This document shows, piece by piece, positions 53,209 through 63,037 of a stretch of DNA of 64,000 nucleotides (positions are counted from its first letter, which is position 1; the number at the start of each line of letters is the position of its first letter). Under the pieces are notes generated by a model. The model ran no database searches, was not told where the DNA came from, and saw nothing but the letters and a program-made list of their open reading frames with translations. The stretch is from Pseudarthrobacter sp. PS3-L1 (GTDB lineage: Bacteria; Actinomycetota; Actinomycetes; Actinomycetales; Micrococcaceae), in the NCBI RefSeq assembly GCF_030063285.1, contig NZ_JASISU010000006.1, positions 1 through 64,000 on the forward strand, given 5' to 3'. Position numbers and translations under genes: made by a program.

Positions 53209-54777
53209 ATGAGCAGTCAGAACAACACCGGGTCCGATTCCTCCGATCAGGACATGAGTCCGCAGGAGATCCAGGAAGTCATTGACCGGATCCTGTCCAA
53301 AGACACGCCAGCGGCCGCAGTGACGCGATCAGTTGACGGACGGGAAGGTCTCCTGGGTAAGGCCCAGGCCATATCGCACCGTGGCGACGGCCATAACGAA
53401 TACGACGGCGACCAGCAGGATCGCGACGAGCGTCGAGCCCTTCGACGAACCGCCGGGCTCTCCACGGAGCTTGAGGACGTCACGGAGGTTGAGTACCGCC
53501 AACTTCGCCTGGAGCGCGTGGTGCTAGCTGGACTGTGGACTGAAGGCACCCTTGCGGATGCGGAAAATTCGCTCCGGGAACTCGCAGCCCTCGCAGAAAC
53601 TGCGGGCTCCGAGGTCCTTGATGGGTTGGTGCAGCGTCGCGCAAAGCCCGATCCGGGGACCTTCCTGGGCTCGGGCAAGGCGCAGGAACTCAAGGACGTC
53701 GTCATGGCAACTGGTGCCGATACCGTGGTCGTTGATGCCGAGCTTGCACCATCTCAGCGCCGCGGACTTGAGGACATTGTCAAGGTCAAGGTCATTGACC
53801 GGACAGCACTGATCCTAGACATTTTCGCGCAGCACGCCAAGAGCCGTGAGGGCAAGGCCCAGGTTGAGCTGGCCCAGCTCGAATACCTCCTGCCGCGACT
53901 CCGTGGCTGGGGAGATTCAATGTCTCGGCAAGCGGGCGGGCAGGTGGGCGGCGCCGGTGCTGGTATGGGCTCGCGTGGTCCGGGTGAGACAAAGATCGAA
54001 CTAGACCGTCGGCGGATCCGCACCCGGATGGCCAAACTTCGGCGGGAAATCACCGCGATGAAGCCGGCCCGCGAGACCAAGCGCGCCAACCGCCGTCGCA
54101 ATGCTGTTCCCTCCGTTGCAATCGCCGGTTACACCAACGCCGGTAAATCGTCGCTTCTGAACAGGCTGACCGATGCCGGGGTACTGGTGGAAAATGCGCT
54201 GTTTGCAACACTTGACCCCACTGTCCGCAAGGCTGAAACTGCTGACGGCCTGAACTACACACTGGCTGACACAGTGGGTTTTGTCCGCTCCCTCCCCACG
54301 CAGCTGGTCGAAGCGTTCCGTTCCACCCTTGAGGAAGTTGCCGACTCAGACCTGATCCTGCACGTTGTTGATGTCTCGCACCCAGATCCGGAAGGCCAGG
54401 TGGCGGCAGTTCGCGCTGTCTTTAGCGAAGTGGATGCCCGCAAGGTCCAGGAGATCATTGTCCTGAACAAAGCGGACGCGGCAGATCCGTTTGTGGTGGA
54501 ACGCATGAAGCAGCGTGAGCCGCGCCATGTCGTGGTTTCTGCACGTACTGGAGAGGGTATTGCCGAGCTGCTGCAGCTCATCAGTGAGTCGATTCCGCGG
54601 CCCACCGTCCGGATGGATCTCCTCATTCCCTATGACCGGGGAGACCTGATCAGTAAACTCCACGTGGCGGATGCTGAGATTCTCAGCATTGATCACATCG
54701 AGGCCGGAACTCACGTCCTTGTCATGGTGCGTGAGGGGTTGGCAGCGGAGCTCGACTCTTTTGCTACCCATGCCTGA
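53209..54777 (+). CDS. hflX: GTPase HflX
   Basis: Ribosome-associated GTPase that splits stalled ribosomes under stress. 522 residues. N-terminal HflX domain with VDAELAPSQRRGLED and VKVIDRTALILDIFAQHA, a Gly-rich GGQVGGAGAGMGSRGPGETK linker, then the G domain: G1 AGYTNAGKSS near 307, G2 ATLDPTVR, G3 DTVGFV, G4 NKAD near 421. The first 80 residues are acidic and polar. ATG 53209 has AAGGAG close upstream; ATG 53119 is a second candidate with AAGGGAG. The stop overlaps the helicase start by 8 bp. Confidence 0.93.
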   Translation: MSSQNNTGSDSSDQDMSPQEIQEVIDRILSKDTPAAAVTRSVDGREGLLGKAQAISHRGDGHNEYDGDQQDRDERRALRRTAGLSTELEDVTEVEYRQLRLERVVLAGLWTEGTLADAENSLRELAALAETAGSEVLDGLVQRRAKPDPGTFLGSGKAQELKDVVMATGADTVVVDAELAPSQRRGLEDIVKVKVIDRTALILDIFAQHAKSREGKAQVELAQLEYLLPRLRGWGDSMSRQAGGQVGGAGAGMGSRGPGETKIELDRRRIRTRMAKLRREITAMKPARETKRANRRRNAVPSVAIAGYTNAGKSSLLNRLTDAGVLVENALFATLDPTVRKAETADGLNYTLADTVGFVRSLPTQLVEAFRSTLEEVADSDLILHVVDVSHPDPEGQVAAVRAVFSEVDARKVQEIIVLNKADAADPFVVERMKQREPRHVVVSARTGEGIAELLQLISESIPRPTVRMDLLIPYDRGDLISKLHVADAEILSIDHIEAGTHVLVMVREGLAAELDSFATHA

Positions 54778-56836
54778 ATCCGCAATGACGTCATCTCCGA
54801 CACCCGGCGAGAAAGTCGTTCTTGATCTTCTCGACCGGGCTGTCGAGGCGATGGGGGGCCAGAGCCGCCCTGGCCAGCACGAGATGGCACGGCAGGTGGC
54901 CAGGTCTATCAACACTGGGGATCACCTGTTGGTCCAGGCCGGGACAGGGACAGGGAAATCTCTTGCGTACTTGATTCCCCTCATTGCCCACTCGCTGGTC
55001 AGCAGCAAGCCAACACTCGTTTCCACAGCTACGCTGGCCCTGCAGACGCAGATCGTGGGACGGGATCTTCCACGGCTACTCAAGGCCATCACCCCAGCGC
55101 TTGAGCGGCCCGTCAAGGTTGCCCTGGTTAAGGGACGTGCCAACTATGCCTGCCGGCACAAGCTGGAGGGTGGATTTCCCTCCGAAGAACCTGCCGAGGG
55201 GCAGCTTTTTTCGCTCGGTGAAGACACCAGCGTTCCACATTTTGCTGCCGCAGCGAGCGGTCCCGCTTCCCAACTTGGCAAGGAAGTGGCTCGGCTGCGC
55301 GAATGGGCCCAGAAAAGTCCCACGGGGGATCGGGACGAGCTTTTGCCTGGTGTGACGGACAAGGCCTGGCGGCAGGTGTCCGTGACCTCCATGGAGTGTC
55401 TAGGCGCACAGAAGTGCCCTCTCGCGGCCGAATGTTTCAGCGAGATAGCCCGCCAGGATGCAGCAGAGGCCGACGTCGTCGTGACCAACCATGCCATGTT
55501 GGCTGTGAGTGCCTTCGAAGGCTTGGCCGTGCTGCCGGAATACGATGTCGTGGTAGTCGATGAGGCCCACGAACTTCAGGACCGCGTTACCGGCGCCGTC
55601 ACAGGTCAGCTCTCTGTTGCGATGGTCCATGCCGCAGCCTCAGGGGCCCGGAAACACACGGCCATTACCGTTGATGCCCTCAACGCGACAGCCCTTCAGC
55701 TGGAGCTGGCACTTGCCGGCGCCCCCAACGGCCTTCTACCCAATGGCCTTAATTCGGAACAGCTGGATGCAGTTGACCAGCTTCGTGATGCAACAAGGGC
55801 TGCACTCTCTGACTCCAAGGGAGACAGCTCGGTCACTGCTGACGGTGGCAGGCAGCTGGCCCGTTCCCGTTTGATGGTTATCCTCGAACTTTGCGAACGG
55901 TTGCTTGCCGCAGTGGAGAACCGTGAGGTGGTTTGGTTGTCCAGGGCCTCAAGTTTTGAGCCCCAGCAAGGGTATGCACAGCCCGACGATTCAGCTCCGG
56001 CGCTGGTCAACGTGGCGCCCCTTAGCGTGGCCGGCAGGCTCAGGGAAGGACTCTTTGCTGATCACACAGTGGTGCTGACATCCGCAACCCTGGCAATTGG
56101 CTCAGCCTTTGAACCAGCAGCAGGTGGGCTTGGACTGGTCGGTTCCGGCGCACCGTCATGGACAGGAATAGATGTCGGTTCCCCCTTCGACTATCCTCGC
56201 CAGGGGATACTCTACGTCGCGGGTCACCTTCCCAAACCTGGGCGGGGCACGTCCCCAGAGGCACTTGATGAGTTGGAGGCACTCATCCGAGCATCCAACG
56301 GCGGGGCGCTTTGCCTGTTCTCATCACGCCGTGCAGCGGAGGAGGCTGCCGAGGAAATCAGGCTCCGGCTCAAGGTCAAGATTCTCTGTCAGGGCGAGAC
56401 CTCCATGGCTGCACTGGTCAAGCAATTCGCTGACGAGGACGACACCTGCCTGTTCGGCACCATGTCCCTATGGCAGGGTGTGGACGTCCCAGGAGTCTCG
56501 TGCCGCCTAGTGGTGATTGACCGAATTCCCTTCCCGCGGCCGGATGATCCCCTCATGACAGCGAGGTCGCGTTCCGTGGCACAAGCCGGCGGTAACGGCT
56601 TCATGGCAGTTTCTGCAACGCACGCCGCGGTGCGGCTGGCCCAGGGGGCTGGTCGACTGATTCGATCAACAGGAGACAGGGGAGTCGTGGCAGTGTTGGA
56701 CCCGCGGCTCTCCACCGAACGCTACGGTGCATTCCTGCGAGCTGCACTTCCGCCGTTCTGGAGCACCACAGACCCCGAAACGGCGTACTCTGCCTTGGCG
56801 CGGTTGTCTGATTCCAAAGATGCACCAAAGCCCTAG
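54770..56836 (+). CDS. DinG/XPD-like ATP-dependent DNA helicase
   Basis: Superfamily 2 iron-sulfur helicase, 688 residues. Walker A GTGTGKS at 58-64; DEAH near 264-267; four FeS-type cysteines near 127 (YACRHK), 210, 216 and 222 (MECLGAQKCPLAAECF); C-terminal helicase motifs FGTMSLWQGVDVPG and QGAGRLIRS. These helicases act in repair of R-loops and damaged forks. It overlaps hflX and converges on lexA, inside the damage-response block, but no LexA box was seen before it. ATG 54785 is an alternative start. Confidence 0.92.
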   Translation: MPESAMTSSPTPGEKVVLDLLDRAVEAMGGQSRPGQHEMARQVARSINTGDHLLVQAGTGTGKSLAYLIPLIAHSLVSSKPTLVSTATLALQTQIVGRDLPRLLKAITPALERPVKVALVKGRANYACRHKLEGGFPSEEPAEGQLFSLGEDTSVPHFAAAASGPASQLGKEVARLREWAQKSPTGDRDELLPGVTDKAWRQVSVTSMECLGAQKCPLAAECFSEIARQDAAEADVVVTNHAMLAVSAFEGLAVLPEYDVVVVDEAHELQDRVTGAVTGQLSVAMVHAAASGARKHTAITVDALNATALQLELALAGAPNGLLPNGLNSEQLDAVDQLRDATRAALSDSKGDSSVTADGGRQLARSRLMVILELCERLLAAVENREVVWLSRASSFEPQQGYAQPDDSAPALVNVAPLSVAGRLREGLFADHTVVLTSATLAIGSAFEPAAGGLGLVGSGAPSWTGIDVGSPFDYPRQGILYVAGHLPKPGRGTSPEALDELEALIRASNGGALCLFSSRRAAEEAAEEIRLRLKVKILCQGETSMAALVKQFADEDDTCLFGTMSLWQGVDVPGVSCRLVVIDRIPFPRPDDPLMTARSRSVAQAGGNGFMAVSATHAAVRLAQGAGRLIRSTGDRGVVAVLDPRLSTERYGAFLRAALPPFWSTTDPETAYSALARLSDSKDAPKP

Positions 56837-56929
56837 CACGACCCTACGGCCCTGCCTGGGCGTTGGCGGTGGGCTGTGCATCTTGCGTGCTGCCGCACCT
56901 GAGGACTTTGGCCCGAAGAGCCCCAGTTT

Positions 56930-57676
56930 CTAGAGTGAACGAAGTACCGAGACAACTTTCCCCATAATGCTGGCGTGGTCGCCGAGGATGGGTTCGTACT
57001 GGGTGTTCTGTGGCAGCAGCCAGGTGTGTCCATCGCGCTGGCGGAACGTTTTTACAGTGGCCTCATCATCCAAGAGGGCCGCGACAATATCGCCGTTGAT
57101 GGCGTCGCTCTGACGTCGGACCACAACCCAGTCGCCGTCGCAGATAGCCGCGTCCACCATCGAGTCACCAGCAACGCGGAGCATGAACAATTCGCCCTGG
57201 CCAACGAGCTGACGTGGAAGTGCCATAACGTCCTCCACGGATTGTTCCGCCAAGATGGGCCCACCGGCGGCGATGCGTCCAACCAGCGGCACCATGGCCG
57301 TATCAAAGGAGCTTGGCAACTGTGTCACTGAGGCGGCATGTCCCTTCTCAGCCCCGGCTGCCGCGTCCGTTACGCCTCCAGCAATCGATTCGAGGGTCAG
57401 TGGCATCAGGATTTCCATGGCCCGAGGCCGTTTGGGATCCCGGCGAAGGTAGCCGAGCTTCTCCAATTGTGAGAGTTGATGCGTGACGCTGGAGAGGCTG
57501 GCAAGACCCACAGTGTCACCGATTTCGCGCATAGACGGTGGGTAGCCATTGTCATTGACGGATCGTTGGATTGTCTCCAGGATTTTCTTCTGCCGGGGAG
57601 TCAGGCCTTTGGACGGCCGGGGGCCCTCCGGGCCTCGAGCTGCCGGGCGTCCGCCGGTGGACTGTGCTGCTGCCAT
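56930..57676 (-). CDS. lexA: SOS repressor LexA
   Basis: 248 residues. Winged-helix DNA-binding domain about 25-95 ([40 protein letters not shown]). The self-cleavage site is Ala137-Gly138 in GRIAAGGPI; the catalytic dyad is Ser172 (GDSMVD) and Lys209 (ATVKTF), both intact. The first 23 residues are a basic Ala/Gly/Pro extension. It is transcribed leftward from a region with one strong and one weak LexA box. It controls at least recA, itself, the LysM gene and probably the DUF222-like ORF here. Confidence 0.97.
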   Translation of the reverse strand: MAAAQSTGGRPAARGPEGPRPSKGLTPRQKKILETIQRSVNDNGYPPSMREIGDTVGLASLSSVTHQLSQLEKLGYLRRDPKRPRAMEILMPLTLESIAGGVTDAAAGAEKGHAASVTQLPSSFDTAMVPLVGRIAAGGPILAEQSVEDVMALPRQLVGQGELFMLRVAGDSMVDAAICDGDWVVVRRQSDAINGDIVAALLDDEATVKTFRQRDGHTWLLPQNTQYEPILGDHASIMGKVVSVLRSL

Positions 57677-57835
57677 CTGGCCAGTGCCCTTTCTTGCGTC
57701 TGGTCCACAACAGGAAGTTATCTGGCCGGAGGTGACGCTGGGGCCCGCGGGCCCCAGTCAAAATGTCATACCCCGGTGATCAACTGCTGTTGCGGTTGTT
57801 CTTGACTCCCAACGTAGGTCAGGTAGCAGCTGTTT

Positions 57836-57851
57836 TCAAACATTTGTTCTA
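57836..57851. promoter_or_regulatory. Weak candidate LexA box on the lexA side
   Basis: TCAAACATTTGTTCTA has the AAC-N4-GTT core of the site but degenerate outer bases. It lies 160 bp upstream of the lexA start and may be a secondary autoregulatory site. Confidence 0.35.
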
Positions 57852-57889
57852 GCGAGTCTCGACAATGTTCGTCTATAGATGCTAAAAAT

Positions 57890-57919
57890 AAGTATGCAAG
57901 GTTCGAATATGTGTTCGAA
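57890..57919 (-). promoter_or_regulatory. Strong LexA box with leftward lexA promoter
   Basis: TTCGAATATGTGTTCGAA (57902-57919) has perfect 6-bp arms. On the reverse strand TTCGAA (57919-57914) can act as -35, 18 bp before CATACT (57895-57890) as -10, the same layout as at recA. The box can also control the rightward LysM gene. Confidence 0.8.
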
Positions 57920-58106
57920 TGATTGAGTGTGGACTGATCGAAGGTGTTCGTCCCGGTGTTCTAAGATCGCAGGCCAACGTCACCGATTTGAACGCGCGGG
58001 CAAGCGGACGTCCAAGTGCATCAGCACGTGATGCTGCCGGAAAGGGCAACTCCGTCATCCTACTGAACACATCGGGCAGCACCTACGGTCCAGGAGGACT
58101 CAGAAC

Positions 58107-58535
58107 ATGTCAGTAGTAACAGTGATCCACCGATCCGGCTCTCCATTGTCAGCGCGGCACCATTCGTTCAGTCAGGCGAGCACATCACTGAGCTTTGGCG
58201 CGCACCGCCCGGGGCGGGCCACTGCCGCATTGCGGCTTACCCGGCGAGGAAGGCTGGTCTTCATCGGCCTGCCCCTGATGCTCCTCGCTGCTGGCATGAT
58301 GATGCTGGCCGTATTTCTCAACGCACCGGCTCAGGCATCGAGCAGTGTTAGCGACCTCGGCGTCACTGCAACAGTTCCGGTTACGGTCCAGTCCGGTCAG
58401 TCTCTGTGGAGCATTGCCGCGGCAGTTGTTCCAGAGCGGGATACCCGTGACGTGATAGCTGACATTGTCCAGCTCAATAACCTGTCAGCTGCCGATGTTC
58501 ACCCGGGGCAGGAACTCTTCGTCCCAGCGAATTAG
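58107..58535 (+). CDS. LysM-domain membrane protein, SOS-linked (Rv2719c/DivS-like position)
   Basis: 142 residues: basic cytoplasmic N-terminus (1-48), one membrane segment about 50-72 (LVFIGLPLMLLAAGMMMLAV), a short linker, then a LysM domain about 92-141 (VQSGQSLWSIAAAVVPERD to VHPGQELFVPAN) outside the cell for peptidoglycan binding. GGAGG lies nine bases before the ATG. Divergent from lexA with a strong LexA box between. In mycobacteria and corynebacteria the gene here (Rv2719c, divS) is damage-induced and slows cell division; the same role is inferred. No hydrolase domain is visible. Confidence 0.82.
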   Translation: MSVVTVIHRSGSPLSARHHSFSQASTSLSFGAHRPGRATAALRLTRRGRLVFIGLPLMLLAAGMMMLAVFLNAPAQASSSVSDLGVTATVPVTVQSGQSLWSIAAAVVPERDTRDVIADIVQLNNLSAADVHPGQELFVPAN

Positions 58536-58591
58536 GCATCGTTCCGGCAGCTGGTTTCCTGCGGGCGGTCATGCTGTCTTAAACTAAGTAA

Positions 58592-59710
58592 GTGAATGAC
58601 CAGCTTGAACGACTCAATCGACTTCCACTTCGTGCCAATCTCCGGGGTATCAGCCCTTACGGGGCTCCCCAGCTCGACGTTCCCATCCTGCTCAACGTCA
58701 ACGAGAACACCCACGGAGTGCCCCTCAACGTCAGGGAAGCAATCACGGCTGCAGTCACTGAAGCGGCCACTGGCCTCAACCGTTACCCGGACCGGGAATT
58801 CACAACGCTTCGCCAGGATCTCGCAGACTACCTGGGACACGGTCTAGGCGCGGAGAATATCTGGGCAGCCAATGGCTCCAACGAAGTGCTTCAGCAGATC
58901 CTCCAGGCATTTGGTGGTCCCGGCAGAAGCGTCCTTGGGTTCCCGCCGACGTATTCCATGTACCCCCTCCTAGCGAGTGGCACGGACACGGAGTACCTGC
59001 GCGGGGTCCGTGCGGATGACTACGGGCTCAGTGCAGAAGACGCTGCCCGTCAGGTCCGCGAGCTCAAGCCCAACATTGTCTTCCTCTGTTCGCCAAACAA
59101 TCCCACCGGGACTGGGCTTGGCCTCGATGTTGTCGAACAGGTCTACGCCGCTGGTGCAGAAAGCCAGACAATAGTTATTGTCGATGAGGCCTACCATGAG
59201 TTCGCCCACGACGGAACGCCCAGTGCGCTCACGCTCCTAGAGGGCCGGGAACGTTTGATTGTCAGCCGTACCATGAGCAAGGCTTTCGCCCTAGCCGGTG
59301 CACGTGTGGGTTACATGGCGGCCGCTCCTGAAGTCACTGACGCCCTCCGCCTTGTCCGGCTCCCGTATCACCTGTCAGCAATTACGCAGGCAACGGCGAT
59401 AGCTGCACTCACCCATCGTGAGGCCCTGATGGCTGATGTCGAAGACATCAAAGTTCAGCGGGACAGAATTGTTTCAGAGTTGACCAGGCTCGGGCTGAAG
59501 CCTGCAGCCTCTGACTCCAACTACGTGTTCTTCGGTGGACTTGCGGACCCCGGGACCGTCTGGCAGCAGCTATTGGACGCCGGAGTGCTCATCCGCGACG
59601 TAGGTATTCCAGGTCATCTGCGAGTAACTGCAGGCACGGAGCCCGAGACGACGGCGTTCCTTGCCGCACTGGCTGAGATTTTGGACCACGCCCCGGAGCT
59701 TCGGTCCTAG
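58592..59710 (+). CDS. hisC: Histidinol-phosphate aminotransferase
   Basis: PLP enzyme for the seventh step of histidine synthesis, 372 residues. [55 protein letters not shown] and [17 protein letters not shown] (Schiff-base Lys230) are diagnostic. GTG 58592 comes right after TAAACTAAGTAA, with no ribosome site, so a leaderless mRNA is likely. First gene of hisC-hisB-hisH-orf52-priA. In many actinobacteria nrdR follows the LysM gene; here the his genes do. Confidence 0.94.
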   Translation: MNDQLERLNRLPLRANLRGISPYGAPQLDVPILLNVNENTHGVPLNVREAITAAVTEAATGLNRYPDREFTTLRQDLADYLGHGLGAENIWAANGSNEVLQQILQAFGGPGRSVLGFPPTYSMYPLLASGTDTEYLRGVRADDYGLSAEDAARQVRELKPNIVFLCSPNNPTGTGLGLDVVEQVYAAGAESQTIVIVDEAYHEFAHDGTPSALTLLEGRERLIVSRTMSKAFALAGARVGYMAAAPEVTDALRLVRLPYHLSAITQATAIAALTHREALMADVEDIKVQRDRIVSELTRLGLKPAASDSNYVFFGGLADPGTVWQQLLDAGVLIRDVGIPGHLRVTAGTEPETTAFLAALAEILDHAPELRS

Positions 59711-59769
59711 ACTTGAAGGTACCGCCCACGCCCACCAGCTTTCCCCCTCCCGCTAAAGGACAACCCGCC

Positions 59770-60390
59770 ATGAGCAACAATGGTCAGGCCGCAGCGCGTT
59801 CGGCGCGCCTGGAACGAAGCACCAGTGAATCTTCGGTACTTGTGGAGATCAACCTCGACGGATCGGGGATCTCCGACATCAATACGTCGGTCCCGTTTTA
59901 CGATCACATGCTGACGGCCCTCTGCAAGCACTCATTGATTGATCTGACGGTCAGGGCGACAGGCGATACCCACATCGACGTCCACCACACCGTCGAGGAC
60001 GTCGCCATCACGCTGGGGGAAGTACTGCGGACGGCGTTGGGAAACAAGGCGGGGATTCGTCGTTTTGGTGAAGCAACCGTGCCGCTCGACGAAGCCTTGG
60101 CCCATGCGGTCGTGGACGTCTCGGGACGCCCCTACCTAGTGCACGGTGGGGAACCAGCGGGGCAGGAGTACCACCTGATCGGTGGCCACTTCACCGGGTC
60201 CCTGACGCGACACGTTTTTGAAGCCATTACACTCCACGCCGGCATCTGCCTCCACATGAAAGTCCTGGCTGGCCGGGATCCGCACCACATTGTGGAGGCT
60301 CAGTTCAAGGCATTTGCCCGTGCCCTCCGGGCTGCTGTGGAATCCGACCCACGGGTGGACGGAATTCCTTCAACAAAGGGTGCACTGTGA
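59770..60390 (+). CDS. hisB: Imidazoleglycerol-phosphate dehydratase
   Basis: Manganese enzyme, 206 residues, dehydratase only (no phosphatase domain). [38 protein letters not shown]-like [31 protein letters not shown] and [15 protein letters not shown] are the two metal-binding repeats. ATG 59770 has AAAGGA upstream; a longer frame from 59713 starts just after hisC and is Pro-rich. The stop overlaps the hisH GTG by 4 bp. Confidence 0.96.
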   Translation: MSNNGQAAARSARLERSTSESSVLVEINLDGSGISDINTSVPFYDHMLTALCKHSLIDLTVRATGDTHIDVHHTVEDVAITLGEVLRTALGNKAGIRRFGEATVPLDEALAHAVVDVSGRPYLVHGGEPAGQEYHLIGGHFTGSLTRHVFEAITLHAGICLHMKVLAGRDPHHIVEAQFKAFARALRAAVESDPRVDGIPSTKGAL

Positions 60391-61124
60391 CCGGCAAAAT
60401 TCTCCAAGACGGCGCAATCCTTGATCCTAGTGCGACAGTGCGGCAGGTATCTCCAGACGGAAAACCGACTGTGACAGTTCTGGACTACGGCTCCGGCAAT
60501 GTTCGTTCAGCTGTCCGGGCACTGGAACGCGCTGGTGCACAGGTACTCCTGAGCTCGCGGGCAGAGGATGTTCTCAGCGCAGACGGTCTGGTTGTGCCGG
60601 GCGTCGGTGCCTTTGAAACAGTCATGAACGAGCTCACCTCAGTGGACGCAATCAGGCTCATTGGGCGAAGGGTGGCAGGTGGCCGCCCTGTACTGGCAAT
60701 ATGCGTTGGTCTTCAGGTTCTCTTTGAGGCCGGCGTGGAACATGGTACTGAGGTTCCCGGTTTTGGCGAATGGCCAGGGAAGGTGGAACATCTTCCTGCG
60801 GAGGTGGTTCCGCACATGGGCTGGAATACCGTCTCGGTCCCGGAAGGATCGCGACTTTTCGCCGGTGTGGAAGATGAGCGGTTCTACTTTGTCCACTCCT
60901 ATGGAGTACAGACGTGGGATTTCGACGTGATAGCTCCTTCTATGGCACCTCCCCTTGTGACGTGGTCCGAGCATGGCGCGCCCTTCATCGCGGCCGTCGA
61001 AAATGGCCCGCTGTGTGCCACTCAGTTCCACCCGGAAAAGTCCGGTGATGCTGGTGCCCGACTCCTGCGCAACTGGGTGGAGTCGCTGCAACGCCCCACT
61101 GCGTCCGCAAAGGGTGATTCCTGA
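60387..61124 (+). CDS. hisH: Imidazole glycerol phosphate synthase, glutamine amidotransferase subunit
   Basis: Class I glutaminase that feeds ammonia to HisF. 245 residues. Nucleophile Cys106 in [12 protein letters not shown]; His and Glu of the triad in [12 protein letters not shown] near 223-225; [10 protein letters not shown] at the start of the domain. The first 27 residues are an extra extension. The usual LAICLGMQ-type motif reads with Val after Cys here. hisF is not in the window. The stop is directly followed by the ATG of a 52-residue ORF. Confidence 0.93.
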   Translation: MTGKILQDGAILDPSATVRQVSPDGKPTVTVLDYGSGNVRSAVRALERAGAQVLLSSRAEDVLSADGLVVPGVGAFETVMNELTSVDAIRLIGRRVAGGRPVLAICVGLQVLFEAGVEHGTEVPGFGEWPGKVEHLPAEVVPHMGWNTVSVPEGSRLFAGVEDERFYFVHSYGVQTWDFDVIAPSMAPPLVTWSEHGAPFIAAVENGPLCATQFHPEKSGDAGARLLRNWVESLQRPTASAKGDS

Positions 61125-61283
61125 ATGTGGTCGATCGTCCTCATGGGACTTGCAGGCCTCCTGGTAGGAGGGGCGCTGTCGTTCCGACAGCAGGCACGCC
61201 CCCTGTGGACGCAGGTTTCTTTTTTTGTGTTGGCAGGAATGGCGCTGTTGGCTGCCTACCTCCTGACGCTGCCCGCCGCATGA
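61125..61283 (+). CDS. 52-residue two-helix membrane ORF in the his cluster
   Basis: Starts [20 protein letters not shown], has a short polar loop ([10 protein letters not shown], about 21-30) and a second hydrophobic segment (31-49), ending in PAA. The ATG follows the hisH stop immediately and the next gene (priA) begins 41 bp later, so it lies in frame-compatible operon position. It fits a small hairpin-like membrane protein. No strong ribosome site is seen (AAGGG lies 14 bases upstream), so coupling to hisH is probable. I know no function. Confidence 0.55.
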   Translation: MWSIVLMGLAGLLVGGALSFRQQARPLWTQVSFFVLAGMALLAAYLLTLPAA

Positions 61284-61324
61284 GGGCAGAACGACCATTT
61301 CCCCAAGATGAGAGGACGTACCCA

Positions 61325-62071
61325 ATGAGTACCCCCACCGAACTCCCGGTTCTTGAGCTCCTGCCCGCCGTCGACGTCGTTGACGGTCAGGCCGTCCGAC
61401 TTGTCCAAGGCGAGGCCGGTAGTGAAACATCCTATGGAACGCCCCTCGACGCCGCGCTCAACTGGCAGCGCCAGGGCGCAGAATGGGTCCACCTGGTGGA
61501 CCTGGATGCAGCCTTTGGCCGTGGTTCCAACTCAGAACTCCTGCGGGACGTAGTCAATAGCCTTGACATAAAGGTAGAGCTCTCCGGCGGTCTGCGGGAT
61601 GATGCCAGCCTTGAAGCTGCCCTTGAGTTGGGGGTGGAGCGGGTAAACCTTGGGACCGCAGCCCTTGAGGACCCGGAGTGGACCGCCCGGGTCATCACAA
61701 AATTCGGTGACAGGATCGCCGTCGGACTTGATGTTCGGGGAACCACGCTCGCGGGGCGTGGCTGGACCCGGGAAGGCGGTGACCTCTGGGACGTTCTGGC
61801 ACGCCTAGAAGATGCTGGGTGCGCACGGTATGTAGTCACTGACGTCACCAAGGATGGCACCCTGAAAGGTCCGAACGTGGACCTGTTGCGCCAGATGGTG
61901 GAGAAGACGGGCAAGCCTGTCGTTGCGTCGGGAGGTATCTCCAGCCTTGCCGACCTGGTGGCACTCCGGGCCCTTGTGCCCCTGGGCGTGGAAGGTGCAA
62001 TTGTGGGCAAGGCCCTCTACTCCGGCGCGTTCACGCTGCCACAGGCCCTAGATGTTGCCGGACGCCGTTGA
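61325..62071 (+). CDS. priA: Bifunctional HisA/TrpF isomerase (PriA)
   Basis: TIM-barrel isomerase for histidine, and in actinobacteria also tryptophan synthesis (PRA isomerase). 248 residues. [18 protein letters not shown] carries the first catalytic Asp; [23 protein letters not shown] with the Arg near 84, and [15 protein letters not shown] with the second Asp are present. These match PriA. The dual role is inferred from lineage; absence of a separate trpF cannot be tested in this window. AGAGGA lies about ten bases before ATG 61325. Confidence 0.9.
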   Translation: MSTPTELPVLELLPAVDVVDGQAVRLVQGEAGSETSYGTPLDAALNWQRQGAEWVHLVDLDAAFGRGSNSELLRDVVNSLDIKVELSGGLRDDASLEAALELGVERVNLGTAALEDPEWTARVITKFGDRIAVGLDVRGTTLAGRGWTREGGDLWDVLARLEDAGCARYVVTDVTKDGTLKGPNVDLLRQMVEKTGKPVVASGGISSLADLVALRALVPLGVEGAIVGKALYSGAFTLPQALDVAGRR

Positions 62072-62093
62072 GAGTCCGGAGACCGTGACATCG

Positions 62094-62981
62094 ATGCCAT
62101 CTGAATTTCCCCCAGGCCAGGGGAGCAGTGGCAGGCATCTGCCCGGCCACATCGCAGCGGCACTCGCCGGAGCAGGCGGCCGCACTGATTCAGCAGGCCA
62201 GCCCTGGGCTGGTCGAAGTCTTGAGGGTTCCGACGGCGCCATCCATAATTTTGAGGACGACGACGGCACCCCGGATCCGGGATACTCCACGGCCGTAGCT
62301 TCGCTGATCGCCGGAACGGGATCGGAATCGAAAGTGGTGGAGGCCTTGTCCACGGCTCGCGTGTTTGTCCCTATCGTGGCGCAGTTGGCCGAAGAAGCAG
62401 TTGGCCAACACCATCTGAGCGTGGACAAGCAGGCAGATATGGCGCTCGTGACCCTGACTGCCGCCGATGGCCGGCGGGCCCTGCCGGTCTTTACATCAAC
62501 GGCGGCCTTGGCAGCGTGGTCTTCTGAGGCTAGGCCGGTAGCTGTCTACGCGGCGCGGGCAGCCCTCTCGGCCGTTGCTGAGGGAGCCGAGTTGCTGGTC
62601 GTAGATCCAGGAGCCGAACTGACTTTCGTGGTCCGTCGGCCGGCAGTGTGGGCTCTGGCCCAGCAGCATCCATGGGTGCCTGCCTACGAGGATCCGAACC
62701 TGGCCACCATAATGGAAGAGGGACTTTCCCAGGCCAGGGCCGTCCGTCGGATGGAGTTGCGGCCCGGCAATGGAATCGCCGCGCAGACGAAGTCCGGGAT
62801 TTCCGTGGGTGGTGGGGGAGCGGGCCCGGAGCTCTCGATCGTTCTCTACCTTGAGGAAGGACTGGACGCATCCGCGGTCCAGGCGCTCGTGGCTGGGCTG
62901 AACACAGCGTGGTCAGAGAATGTAATGTTTGGTGAGCGTGTGGACTCGATTGACCTCAAGCTCAGGCGCGCAGCCCCGTAG
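62094..62981 (+). CDS. SseB-family protein
   Basis: 295 residues. After a 75-residue Gly/Ser-rich N-terminus, the SseB-like core has ALSTARVFVPIV, DKQADMALVTLTAADGRRAL and LPVFTSTAALAAW, then DPGAELTFVVRRPAVWALAQQ. The C-terminal third (ELSIVLYLEEGLDASAVQAL) looks like the SseB C-terminal domain. Such proteins sit behind hisA/priA in Micrococcaceae; function is unknown. The start may be ATG 62094 or GTG 62085; GGAGA precedes both. Confidence 0.75.
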   Translation: MPSEFPPGQGSSGRHLPGHIAAALAGAGGRTDSAGQPWAGRSLEGSDGAIHNFEDDDGTPDPGYSTAVASLIAGTGSESKVVEALSTARVFVPIVAQLAEEAVGQHHLSVDKQADMALVTLTAADGRRALPVFTSTAALAAWSSEARPVAVYAARAALSAVAEGAELLVVDPGAELTFVVRRPAVWALAQQHPWVPAYEDPNLATIMEEGLSQARAVRRMELRPGNGIAAQTKSGISVGGGGAGPELSIVLYLEEGLDASAVQALVAGLNTAWSENVMFGERVDSIDLKLRRAAP

Positions 62982-63037
62982 CTGCCCACCGGATCGGGCG
63001 ATCTGCCACCGGGGGCGGCGGATATAAAGGACCATCC

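Larger units (their letters stand above)
57677..58106. other. 430 bp divergent control region between lexA and the LysM gene
   Basis: Holds the strong LexA box at 57902-57919 and a weak one at 57836-57851. It is clearly more A/T-rich around 57830-57920 than the rest of the window, as expected of promoters. A forward frame 57919-58116 exists but has no family resemblance. Leaders of about 190 nt are implied on both sides. Confidence 0.6.

Noticed and set aside
57919..58116. 65-codon forward frame downstream of the LexA box
   Set aside because: No resemblance to known proteins and no ribosome site; probably leader DNA of the LysM gene. A small SOS peptide cannot be fully excluded.
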